The translations under genes and the position numbers were made by a program. The notes beneath the pieces are model-generated. The model had not been told where the DNA came from. It saw nothing but the letters and a program-made list of their open reading frames with translations, and made no database searches. This document shows positions 43,275-51,201 of a stretch of 64,000 nucleotides of DNA, piece by piece (position 1 is the stretch's first letter; the number at the start of each line of letters is the position of its first letter). Origin of the DNA: Dyadobacter luticola (GTDB lineage: Bacteria > Bacteroidota > Bacteroidia > Cytophagales > Spirosomataceae); contig NZ_VCEJ01000004.1 in the NCBI RefSeq assembly GCF_005860805.1, positions 496,001-560,000 on the forward strand, written 5' to 3'.

Positions 43275-44243
43275 ATGGAGAAGCAGATTGAGATTTATGA
43301 AAGTGCAGATGGCGGAGTCCAGATGGAAGTGTCAGTGAAAGATGGAACGACCTGGTTAAGCCAAAAACAGATTGCGACGTTGTTTGGAACCGAAGTACCT
43401 GCGATTAGCAAGCATATCCGGAACATATTTAATAGTAATGAATTGGTGCGAGAGGCAACTGTTTCCAAAATGGAAATAGTTGCCGTGGAAGGTAAAAGAC
43501 ATGTTTCCAGGGAATTGGAAACCTATAATTTGGATATGATCCTGTCAATCGGCTACCGCGTCAACTCCGGCAAGGCAACCCAATTCCGAATTTGGGCTAC
43601 CCAGCGCCTCAAAGAATATCTTGTCCAGGGTTATTCCATTAACGAACAGCGACTTGCTCAGAAAAACCAGCAGGTGCAAACGCTGAAAGATGGGATCCGG
43701 ATTCTGAGCCGTGCGATTGAATCTAAAGTTGACGAGGCCGACATGAGCTGGCTTGCACATTTTGCAAAAGGACTTGAGTTGCTCGACGATTACGATCATG
43801 AAGCGTTGGATCAGAACGGTATCAGTCAGAGAGCAGCGGTTTATCCGGATTTATCGTCTTACCAAAACATTATTGAAACCATGCGGCAGGATTTCGATTC
43901 CTTCATATTTGGAAAAGAGAAGGACGATAGTTTCCGAAGTTCGGTGGCGCAGATCAGTAAAGGATTTGGGGAAATTGATTTCTATCCGTCAATCGAGGAA
44001 AAAGCGGCTACTCTGCTTTATTTAATTATCAAAAATCACTCGTTTGTCGATGGTAATAAACGGATTGCGGCCGCTTGCTTTCTGCTTTTTCTGGAAGTTA
44101 ATGGTTTGTTGAAATCGGGAGAAAACGCAATTATCAGCAACGAAGCATTGGCAAGTCTTACACTTTTCGCCGCAGCCAGCAAACCGGAGGAAATGGAAAC
44201 TGTAAAGAAGTTGATTATTAGTGTATTGAATAGGAATCAGTAA
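43275..44243 (+). CDS. RhuM-Fic/DOC fusion protein
   Basis: The 322-aa protein starts with a RhuM-type DNA-binding-like region (about 1-120: DGTTWLSQKQIATLFGTEVP, ISKHIRNIFNSNEL, YNLDMILSIGYRVNSGKATQ). It ends with a Fic/Doc-like domain carrying HSFVDGNKR at residues 255-263, where canonical Fic enzymes have HPFxxGNGR and Doc HPFxDANKR. Fic/Doc enzymes AMPylate or phosphorylate targets. No separate antitoxin gene is seen, so autoregulation through the N-terminal part or a dispersed partner is possible. Confidence 0.88.
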   Translation: MEKQIEIYESADGGVQMEVSVKDGTTWLSQKQIATLFGTEVPAISKHIRNIFNSNELVREATVSKMEIVAVEGKRHVSRELETYNLDMILSIGYRVNSGKATQFRIWATQRLKEYLVQGYSINEQRLAQKNQQVQTLKDGIRILSRAIESKVDEADMSWLAHFAKGLELLDDYDHEALDQNGISQRAAVYPDLSSYQNIIETMRQDFDSFIFGKEKDDSFRSSVAQISKGFGEIDFYPSIEEKAATLLYLIIKNHSFVDGNKRIAAACFLLFLEVNGLLKSGENAIISNEALASLTLFAAASKPEEMETVKKLIISVLNRNQ

Positions 44244-44353
44244 GAACTTTCAATCCTAATTGTTGTCAATCTAATCCCGCAATAGCTTGTCGGATGGAGA
44301 CATAGTGGTGAACTTTGTCCAAAGTTATTTTATAAAAACATTGGATTGAAATC

Positions 44354-45274
44354 ATGATTGGAAAAATGCGGCTGAATTGGATAATGACAACTATGTTAAT
44401 GCTGTTTTTCTCAACATTTACTTTGGCACAAAAAACAAAGTCCATAAATAAAGACGAACTAATTCAACGCATCAAACCCGCTCCCGAAAGTGTCTTCAAA
44501 ATGTTCCGCAAAGCTGGAATGCAGCCAGCTAACCACGAGCTGGCATCGGCACAAAAGGAAAAAGTACGCAATGCATTCTCCCTGTTGCCACCACTGCACC
44601 AGCGCGTTTTGAAGCAACATTTGCAAAGCATCAGTTTCATGGACAATATGCCCAACACGGCACTGACTTCGCTGCTTGACACAGTCGGCGAGAAGAAAAT
44701 GTTCAACATTACTTTCCGGGCAGGACTGCTGAATGAAACGATTTCTGAATGGGCGACCTGGAAGGAAAATACGTGTTTCAAGCCTGCGGAGGGTTATCGG
44801 CTGCGCGTGGAAGCGGGAAATATGGATGCGCTCGTGTATGTGCTGTTGCATGAAGCGACGCACGTGGTAGATGCAGTGACGGAGGTGACGCCTCATTTTG
44901 GTGAGAAGGATTCGGTCGTCGCGCCTACGCCATTTACAAAAGGAATCTGGCGCAAACCGAATGTGCCTGCGGACGCGTATCTGGATTCTTTGCTGGAAAA
45001 AACGCGCTTTCGAAGCGGGCAGCCGCTGCCGCTGAGCCTGGCGCCGGAGGTTTATCAGAAGTTAGCGAAGACACCTTTTCCTTCCTTGTATGGCATGGCG
45101 GCATGGTCGGAGGATGTTGCGGAGCTGGTTTCTATCTATCACATGACCAGCAAGTTGAAGCAGCCGTTTTATGTAGTGGTGACGAAGGATAATGCGGAGG
45201 TGGCGCGATTTGAGCCGATGGAAAATGAGCTGGCGAAGCGGCGGTTGGAGCAGTTGGCGGCATTTTATAATTGA
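44354..45274 (+). CDS. Exported HEATH-motif putative metallopeptidase
   Basis: The 306-aa protein has a signal peptide (about 5-25, ending FTLAQ) and the zinc-binding HExxH as HEATH at 166-170 within VLLHEATHVVDAVTEVT. The region AAWSEDVAELVSIYHM could supply the third ligand. No known family is assigned; the fold may be zincin-like. It is monocistronic. Confidence 0.75.
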   Translation: MIGKMRLNWIMTTMLMLFFSTFTLAQKTKSINKDELIQRIKPAPESVFKMFRKAGMQPANHELASAQKEKVRNAFSLLPPLHQRVLKQHLQSISFMDNMPNTALTSLLDTVGEKKMFNITFRAGLLNETISEWATWKENTCFKPAEGYRLRVEAGNMDALVYVLLHEATHVVDAVTEVTPHFGEKDSVVAPTPFTKGIWRKPNVPADAYLDSLLEKTRFRSGQPLPLSLAPEVYQKLAKTPFPSLYGMAAWSEDVAELVSIYHMTSKLKQPFYVVVTKDNAEVARFEPMENELAKRRLEQLAAFYN

Positions 45275-45335
45275 TAGTTTTTGCGCAAAGTAGTAAGTCG
45301 ATGTGTTCGGTTAAAGCGCTAGATCATTCACACTG

Positions 45336-46379
45336 TCAATTTCGTTGAGTAAGTCGTTGATGAGCGATTTCAACGGCTCGGTGAAGTTTTTCTTGCAGGA
45401 GCCTTTGTGGCGGCAGGGCAGTAAGGTAGTCCGCTACCCTGATATTACTTTTGTCGAGTTGTAACAATTCCACATGCTCCTCGTTTTTGCCTGTGCAGAG
45501 GATCAGTCCAATCGGCGTATTTTCACCTTCAACTTGCTCATATTTTTCGAGGTAACGAAGATACAATTCCATCTGCCCCTTAAATCCAGCCTCAAACTCA
45601 CCGATTTTCAAGTCAATGGCAATCAGGCATTTCAGTCGCCGATGGTAAAAGAGCAGGTCGATATATTAGTCGCGATTATCAATGGTAATCCTTTTTTGTC
45701 TTGCCAAAAAAGCGAAATCGCTGCCCATTTCGGTGATGAAACGCTGTAATTCCACGATGATGCTTGTTTCTAAATCCCTTTCGGAATAAGTATCGGCAAG
45801 ACCCAGAAAGTCCAGAAAATAAGGATCCCTGAAAACTAGATCCGGACTTACCTTCTGTTCTGTTTTCAATACTTCCAAATCATTGGCAATCGTTATCTCG
45901 GGCTTCTTGCTGATAGCAGTGCGTTCGTAAAGCATGGAATTTATCCTTTCTTGCAATTGCCGCGATGACCATTTTTCAAGCTTGCAGATCTCGATGTAAA
46001 AGCTTCGCTTCAACTCATCATCAATCGCAATAATCTGTCTGATATGTGTCCAGCTCAATTGTGTACGCAATGCGTGCACAATTTCAACTTCGGGGAAAAC
46101 GTCAGCAACACGAAGGCAGTGATGCAGCTGTCGTTTGCTCCATCCATTGCCATATTCTAACGTCAGTTGCCTAGACAGGCTGTCAATTACCTGCTTTCCG
46201 TACCCGGCTCTGCTAAAATTCAGAATCTCCTGATTGATCCGCCGACCAATATTCCAGTACAAAAGGGTAATCTCTGCGTTCACTGAGACCGCAACGTTTT
46301 GTCTGCTTTGCTCAATGAGTTGCTTTATATCATTGGTAATCAGCGGTAACTCTGAAAGTGGTGCATTCATAGAGGCCAA
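45336..46379 (-). pseudogene. DUF1016/YhcG nuclease gene broken by a single stop
   Basis: The frame opens at 46379 with a DUF1016 N-terminal domain (DIKQLIEQSRQNVAVSVNAE, SWTHIRQIIAIDDELKRSFY) and reaches the nuclease domain, where TAA at 45666-45668 interrupts the sequence. The same frame goes on YIDLLFYHRRLKCLIAIDLK to the natural stop at 45336. The expected sequence DYYIDLLF implies a Tyr codon turned into TAA. The stop falls before the catalytic Asp and the D-x-K/E-x-K region, so the made product lacks the nuclease. A 27-nt near-palindrome is in frame before LSWTH. Confidence 0.9.
46057..46083. repeat. 27-nt intragenic near-palindrome, DUF1016 copy B
   Basis: Arms AATTGTGTACGC and GCGTGCACAATT pair with one mismatch around a 3-nt loop. 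The protein position (IVHALRTQL before SWTH) corresponds exactly to the palindrome site of the other two DUF1016 genes. Confidence 0.7.
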
Positions 46380-46395
46380 ACATGCTTTTTTAAAA

Positions 46396-46423
46396 TAAAA
46401 AAAGGACTGTCACCGACAGTCCT
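46396..46423 (-). terminator. Rho-independent terminator of leader cassette copy 2
   Basis: The same 9-bp stem as at 11.7 kb (AGGACTGTC/GACAGTCCT) with one loop change, followed on the minus strand by a T-run. Confidence 0.9.
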
Positions 46424-46429
46424 CCAATT

Positions 46430-46717
46430 CTAAACCTTTTCTCCCATCTTCTGAAAACCCTCCACGAGTAAATTCACATCAAAAAGCGCCGTCTTCTCAG
46501 CCTTATCAAACGGTACATCCGAATGATAAAGCGCCAGATCATGCACCATTTTGAGCGAATGCGCCAGCTCCTTGCAGCCCTGACATTCTACAAGATACCA
46601 AAACTCGGCTTGTGAATCCGTCAGCGGAATGCTGGGGTTTGATGCGTGACGTGCATCATGCGTTGGGTTGACTGAATCTTCATTCGAGTCAACACCTTTT
46701 CCATTAGACGTTTGCAT
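46430..46717 (-). CDS. Small conserved protein of leader cassette, copy 2
   Basis: The 95-aa protein begins MQTSNGKGVDSN and shares DARHASN, SQAEFWYLVECQGCKELAHS and VHDLALYHSDVPFD with its 11.7 kb paralogue. The first residues differ in the same place as the pairing strands differ. It is monocistronic between its own promoter box and terminator, just upstream of the broken DUF1016 gene on the same strand. Confidence 0.8.
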   Translation of the reverse strand: MQTSNGKGVDSNEDSVNPTHDARHASNPSIPLTDSQAEFWYLVECQGCKELAHSLKMVHDLALYHSDVPFDKAEKTALFDVNLLVEGFQKMGEKV

Positions 46718-46878
46718 TGTAAAAATGGATTGGATGAAAAGAAAGGAGAAGTCACCGCAAACGTCTACAAAGCGAACTTTGGCAGGTCAAGGGACTCTCA
46801 CCCTCTTGCTTCTCCAGTGCCATTTCTGGCCTGCGTTTTGGTTGTTTGTTCATATAAATTTTGTAAACGTTTGCGGGG
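46718..46878 (-). ncRNA. Structured 5' leader, candidate RNA switch, copy 2
   Basis: The 5' strand (46860-46875) pairs over 16 bp, one of them G-U, with the middle strand (46756-46771). The same middle strand (46757-46767) is perfectly complementary over 11 nt to the gene start (46705-46715). Other helices keep the copy 1 layout: GCCA/TGGC hairpin, GCAGG/CCTGC stem, AGGG/CCCT hairpin with T-loop-like TGAGAGT, and the crossing pair GGAGAAG/CTTCTCC (46809-46815 with 46745-46751), which covaries with GGAGAGG/CCTCTCC in copy 1. Confidence 0.65.
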
Positions 46879-46886
46879 CAAATATA
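46879..46886 (-). promoter_or_regulatory. Bacteroidota -7 promoter box, copy 2
   Basis: TATATTTG on the minus strand, with the same CCCC prefix and GCC suffix as copy 1. Confidence 0.7.
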
Positions 46887-47118
46887 GGGGAATATTTGGA
46901 ACCGCAACAGGTACATTGGGTGAGGCAAATTGCCAATGTGCAGCCTTGGAGGAAGGATATCAACAATGATGCGGGGCCGAGATTTTCTTTAACTTAACAA
47001 TCGTTAGGGGACGAAATGCATTAATAGTCCAAAACTCCTCTTTCTTTTTCTAAGATAAGTGATTTAGAATGGTGAGTCCTTCTCCTCTCAAGATTCGTAT
47101 TCTTTTAATACTAGCTCT

Positions 47119-47406
47119 CTATATATTTTGGTTCAAATGCTCAATTAGTTCACTAACATTTTTACTTAACAGCCTATACTCTTTAGTAATTTGCTCCTGA
47201 CTTTTATTCGCAAGAAAGAAGAGCTTCGCAGAAATCAGGTTCAGAATTATTAAGATTTCAGAATTCTCGCCGATAGAATTTTCATGCCGCCACCTTTCGA
47301 TTGACTTTAACGACAATCCAACAAGCGGAAAGACAAATTTTCTGCCTCCATTGACTATATTAATTACTGCGCGTTGGGCTGCAATTCTGTTTAGAAACTC
47401 ATCCAT
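47119..47406 (-). CDS. Small helical protein, last gene of pentapeptide/NTase operon
   Basis: The 95-aa protein begins MDEFLNRIAAQRAVINIVNG and is almost wholly helical (IERWRHENSIGENSEILIIL, then LFFLANKSQEQITKEYRLLS). The ATG at 47404-47406 overlaps the preceding gene by 8 nt (ATGGATGA), a coupling that picks this start over the frame's earlier ATG. No family is recognised; it might act with the nucleotidyltransferase. Confidence 0.7.
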   Translation of the reverse strand: MDEFLNRIAAQRAVINIVNGGRKFVFPLVGLSLKSIERWRHENSIGENSEILIILNLISAKLFFLANKSQEQITKEYRLLSKNVSELIEHLNQNI

Positions 47407-48028
47407 TGGACTCTTTAATAAGTGAATTAAACCAAATATCAATTTGTGAAAGGCTCTTTAGTATGACGCTGACTTCTTCCTCCGTGGCTGTTGCTCCGAT
47501 ACCTCTTGTAGCTAGCACCCTGGCTTTGATCAAAATACCATAAGCATCATTCACAATATCCAGCGAATATTTTCCGATCATCCTTGCAGAATTTCTTGAA
47601 AAGACACATTCCCCTAAAATTCCAAGTGCAAAGCAAGATGCGAAATTTCGAATAGCTAAAAAAATCATGGATAAGTCGAAATCCGTTGAAATATTGCTCG
47701 CCAAAAGGGAGTTCTTGGCATCCAAGTATAACTGGTAAAACCTCTCTAAATCACTCTCACACTTCATATAATTTTTCGGCATTTTCAGGCTTGGTATATA
47801 AGGACTGTCCAGTGAGGTAAATATACATTTTGATTCTTTGAACAAGTGCCAGGCAAATGGATTACCTTCTTTCCATAAATTATCAATTCTTTTGTAAGTA
47901 TAAATGGAAAAATCATCTTTATTTAAATCACCTATTTTTTCATGACTTTCACGAAGAATCAAGAAATCATAGTCTGAATATTTGTCGACTTCTCCTCTTG
48001 TTAGAGATCCAAACGCGTATATTTCCAT
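47399..48028 (-). CDS. Nucleotidyltransferase-domain protein (MNT-like)
   Basis: The 209-aa protein has an N-terminal nucleotidyltransferase motif FGSLTRGEVDKYSDYDFLIL (GS...DxD, residues 6-22). The helical C-terminal half (about 75-209) resembles HEPN-type or kanamycin-nucleotidyltransferase C-domains. A canonical HEPN R-x4-6-H is not evident (RNFASC instead). Its ATG overlaps the stop of the pentapeptide gene as TAATG. NTase-HEPN pairs act as toxin-antitoxin or defence modules; whether this one does is open. Confidence 0.8.
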   Translation of the reverse strand: MEIYAFGSLTRGEVDKYSDYDFLILRESHEKIGDLNKDDFSIYTYKRIDNLWKEGNPFAWHLFKESKCIFTSLDSPYIPSLKMPKNYMKCESDLERFYQLYLDAKNSLLASNISTDFDLSMIFLAIRNFASCFALGILGECVFSRNSARMIGKYSLDIVNDAYGILIKARVLATRGIGATATEEEVSVILKSLSQIDIWFNSLIKESNG

Positions 48029-48834
48029 TACCTTCTATTAAATCTCTTTATAATAATCGATGTAAACAATGCAAAACCAACGAATCGAATGGTTGTAAGC
48101 AACGTCAGATACAGATCGGGATAATGTTCTGGTCTTTTGATACCCATAAAGTATGATGGGACTGTCAAAAAAGATTTTAAATAGCTTAATGTATTCTCCC
48201 AGTCCTCTAACAAGAAAGTATCAATCACTGCGCAGATTAACCAGAGTATAATTCCGGTTTTAAGCAATTTTGGCCAACTTTCTCCATTTCCCCAGACGAA
48301 GTGTTGTATCTTAAAGTATAGCCATTTTAAGAAGAATCTAACCCTCGTCCATCCTTCATATTTAGTACGATAGTAAGTTTCGTTTGAGTTCCAAGCTGCA
48401 TACAAGTGCTCCTTGCTTGCCTGCAACTCAATACTTATTGCCATATTTACAGCTTCCGCATCACCTATGCTCTGATAGTTCATTCTTAATGCTCTGGCAA
48501 ATTTCAGTTTTAAATTATTAAAAGACGGACAATTACTACTTAATATATCAGAATCAATAAATGTTTTTTCAAAAAACGCATAGTCGAATTTACTTCCCCC
48601 AAAAGAACTTCCTTGAAAATTGCAGTTAATAAACTTACAGCCCGTAAAATCGCATGAATTAAATTGACAATTTCTAAAATAGCAATGCTCAAAGTAGGTA
48701 TGCTCAAAACTAACCTTGCTAAAATTTATCTCTTTCGCACCAACTCTTATAAGATGGTGGTTTTTGTATCCAGGGCTTGCACTTTCGCTATCAAGCATTT
48801 TATCTTTTATTTCTTTTCTACCACTTGGGGTCAT
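48028..48834 (-). CDS. Pentapeptide-repeat membrane protein
   Basis: The 268-aa protein has a pentapeptide-repeat stretch (about 36-95: FEHCYFRNCQFNSCDFTGC, FINCNFQGSSFGGSKF), a middle helical part, and two or three hydrophobic helices in the C-terminal half (GIILWLICAVIDTFLL; TIRFVGFALFTSIIIK). It is the first gene of a tightly coupled three-gene unit with an NTase protein. Pentapeptide domains with a membrane tail occur in effectors and defence systems. Confidence 0.85.
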   Translation of the reverse strand: MTPSGRKEIKDKMLDSESASPGYKNHHLIRVGAKEINFSKVSFEHTYFEHCYFRNCQFNSCDFTGCKFINCNFQGSSFGGSKFDYAFFEKTFIDSDILSSNCPSFNNLKLKFARALRMNYQSIGDAEAVNMAISIELQASKEHLYAAWNSNETYYRTKYEGWTRVRFFLKWLYFKIQHFVWGNGESWPKLLKTGIILWLICAVIDTFLLEDWENTLSYLKSFLTVPSYFMGIKRPEHYPDLYLTLLTTIRFVGFALFTSIIIKRFNRR

Positions 48835-49141
48835 AGGTGCATTTTATTAGTTTGACGACAACTATATCGTAGTAAGAGAGTACATTTAAGGGCAGGCATA
48901 GAAAGTCTATCGCTAGCCTCTAAAAGCCTTGATTATACCAAGTATGCGCTAAGGAGGGATTTGATACTTATAGGTCTCTTACTAAAATAAACTCCTTTCA
49001 TGCAATCAAAAAAAGCCGCTTTTTGTGAGAGTCAATTTCGATTCAAGAGTGCTAACAAAATAAATATCACAATTTCTACACAATACCACTCCATACAATC
49101 GCAAAATCTTCTTCAGTAGAATGCAATTAAATAATACTTTA
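48835..49141. other. Intergenic region
   Basis: About 300 nt between two minus-strand genes. It probably holds the promoter of the pentapeptide operon. I see no convincing gene, repeat or terminator; a short minus-strand frame crossing into the nuclease gene is judged a shadow. Confidence 0.6.
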
Positions 49142-50350
49142 TCAATCAAAGTGAAAAAGCAGCAGTTGGAGTCGAAATCGAGCCTCTGGATCACCCTTCA
49201 AAGAAAATTGATACCCGTATGACCCTTTCGTCGCTTCACCATACTCATCGACAAAACACGGATGCTTTTTGATTTCAGCCTGACATATCGACAAAACTGG
49301 GATAAACTTTTTTTGATTGACAAAGAACAACAAAGCAGTTTTTGAATCTCGGTGCGTTAGATAAGTTAACAGCTGGTCAATTGCATTATGAAGTGACGAT
49401 TTCCCCTTCCAAACCTTGCATTCTGCCACAAAAATATTGGAGTTATCGGGAGCGTACCTAAGTAAAATATCTGTTTTTCCATTCTTGTTGAAGGCCTCTC
49501 CATGCCCACTAGTATTTTCGTATCGAGTCTCCAAAAACAGTAAGAAAATGTCTCGCAAGTCTTCTTCTTCCTTCTGAAAGTAAAGAGACGGTTTCCGCTC
49601 TATCGAGGTGCCAGCACTCACAATTACTTGTAGAATATCGTCGTAAATTTCAGATGCCAACGTCGGTATGGCAGTACTTTCAGATGATTTTTCTTTTTGC
49701 ATTGGTGAAGGTATGAGAGTCTTTTTTATTATCGGTGGCACAAGATAATTCGTAGAGTCTGCATTAATATCCAGGCCTATCTCTTTCATAAAAGCTTTCA
49801 TTTTGTCTGAATTCGCTCTTTTAACTTCGAGCAATCCATCAATTTCATTCTTAAGCGAATCGTTCCATTTTGCCAGATGGGCATTAATTGCCGGAATATT
49901 TTTTGAAATTGAAGTCAGAAAATTGTTCAGTCGGGATTTAAAAATCTCTGCATCGAATTCGGTCATTGCTACCACAGCTGTGATAGTTCCACCTAGACTA
50001 TCTCCTGCTTTTATTATGTAACCAAGATCCAAATAAACGGAGATGTACGGATCGGGTTGATAGTCGAAAAGTACTTTTCTTCCGATGAAAGGAATGTCAA
50101 CTTTTACTTCTATACGATTTTTGTCGCGACGATCACCAGGTCCAATAACCGGATGATATGGCTGGTCTGCTTTTGGGGTACCTATTTCTAAGAGGGTTAC
50201 GTGGTGATTATCAAACAAATGCTGTTTAATTTCCGTCAGATCTTCGTCGGAAGAAATTTCTAATAAGTCTACCGCGTCTTGAAGTTCAAGACTTTGTCGT
50301 TTGAGGAAATCGTAAATAGTCTTTCCTGTGAAAATATGTCCAAATCCCAT
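49142..50350 (-). CDS. Orphan PD-(D/E)XK nuclease-like protein
   Basis: The 402-aa protein has a C-terminal restriction-endonuclease-like core: GKTDILLRY with Asp294, then FVAECKVWKG with Glu310 and Lys312, and a following helix IDQLLTYL. The N-terminal 220 residues, with KVDIPFIGRKVLFDYQPDPY and a coiled segment around 130-190, match no family I know. No methyltransferase or helicase is adjacent. It sits in the accessory region next to the pentapeptide/NTase operon and could be a defence nuclease. Confidence 0.7.
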   Translation of the reverse strand: MGFGHIFTGKTIYDFLKRQSLELQDAVDLLEISSDEDLTEIKQHLFDNHHVTLLEIGTPKADQPYHPVIGPGDRRDKNRIEVKVDIPFIGRKVLFDYQPDPYISVYLDLGYIIKAGDSLGGTITAVVAMTEFDAEIFKSRLNNFLTSISKNIPAINAHLAKWNDSLKNEIDGLLEVKRANSDKMKAFMKEIGLDINADSTNYLVPPIIKKTLIPSPMQKEKSSESTAIPTLASEIYDDILQVIVSAGTSIERKPSLYFQKEEEDLRDIFLLFLETRYENTSGHGEAFNKNGKTDILLRYAPDNSNIFVAECKVWKGKSSLHNAIDQLLTYLTHRDSKTALLFFVNQKKFIPVLSICQAEIKKHPCFVDEYGEATKGSYGYQFSLKGDPEARFRLQLLLFHFD

Positions 50351-50427
50351 TTTAGTTTATAAATCCATACTGATTTAATAGCCTTCCTAAACCTACTCAA
50401 ACTGTTCTGTAACCTAAGGCAACTTAC

Positions 50428-50943
50428 TTACTCTACGCCTTCAAAAATCCCATCTATCAGCCACTTCTCAAAGTTCCCAGTTGATTTCCCTCTTAATGGT
50501 AATAGTGCTTTGTCGACGCGAATGGAATGGAGATTGACACTTACAACTGTTACGTTGCCGGATAAGGGTTTGACCCTCATGTTCCAAATTGCAGTAGCAT
50601 CATATTTATTTGCAGAATTTGGGAAGTCACTATTCAGTCGCTCGATCACAATATGTGCTTTGGGATTGGCCAAGTCGCCACGTGATTCTTCAAATGATAA
50701 CAACCCAGAGAATGAAGCGATATCTGCAATAATAAGTCCACTGGCCTTGTCAATCATTTTTACTGACACGCCTGTCTCTGCGATGAGATCAATAACGCTC
50801 TCCCATACCGATTCGAACGGTTTCTCTATTTTCGATTTTACAGATCCTTCCTGGTACTTGCCACGGAGTGGGACGACGGAGGTAGTGCAACTTTGAAGGT
50901 GGACAAAAGTGCAAATAGTAATGATGAGAAACCTGTTTTTCAT
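50428..50943 (-). CDS. Hypothetical lipoprotein
   Basis: The 171-aa product has a lipoprotein signal ending VHLQSC (Cys19). It continues with FESVWESVIDLIAETGVSVK and MIDKASGLIIADIASFSG, the layout of small BamC/NlpB-like or DUF4136-like lipoproteins. The family is not assigned. Confidence 0.75.
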   Translation of the reverse strand: MKNRFLIITICTFVHLQSCTTSVVPLRGKYQEGSVKSKIEKPFESVWESVIDLIAETGVSVKMIDKASGLIIADIASFSGLLSFEESRGDLANPKAHIVIERLNSDFPNSANKYDATAIWNMRVKPLSGNVTVVSVNLHSIRVDKALLPLRGKSTGNFEKWLIDGIFEGVE

Positions 50944-51201
50944 TAGACAAAGGAGAGATAGTTAAGTAATACTACAAACTCCATTGTCCCATGCAAAAAG
51001 AAGTTATTTAACGGCACTTAATAATGTCGCCAGAAGAAAACTACAAATGCCGTTGAATTTTATATTGAAAACTTAAATTTACGAGGCGGCTCAATAATTC
51101 TTTCTTGAGGAAGTTGGAACACACCAAATGTGCGGCGCATTTCCAAACTCAGGAAAACCCAAGTTAGGTTAAATTTATTGGAGTCGTTTGTCATTCTCTT
51201 G

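Noticed and set aside
49006..49194. Minus-strand 62-codon frame at the end of the nuclease gene
   Set aside because: Overlaps the nuclease coding end in another frame and shows no protein-like pattern.
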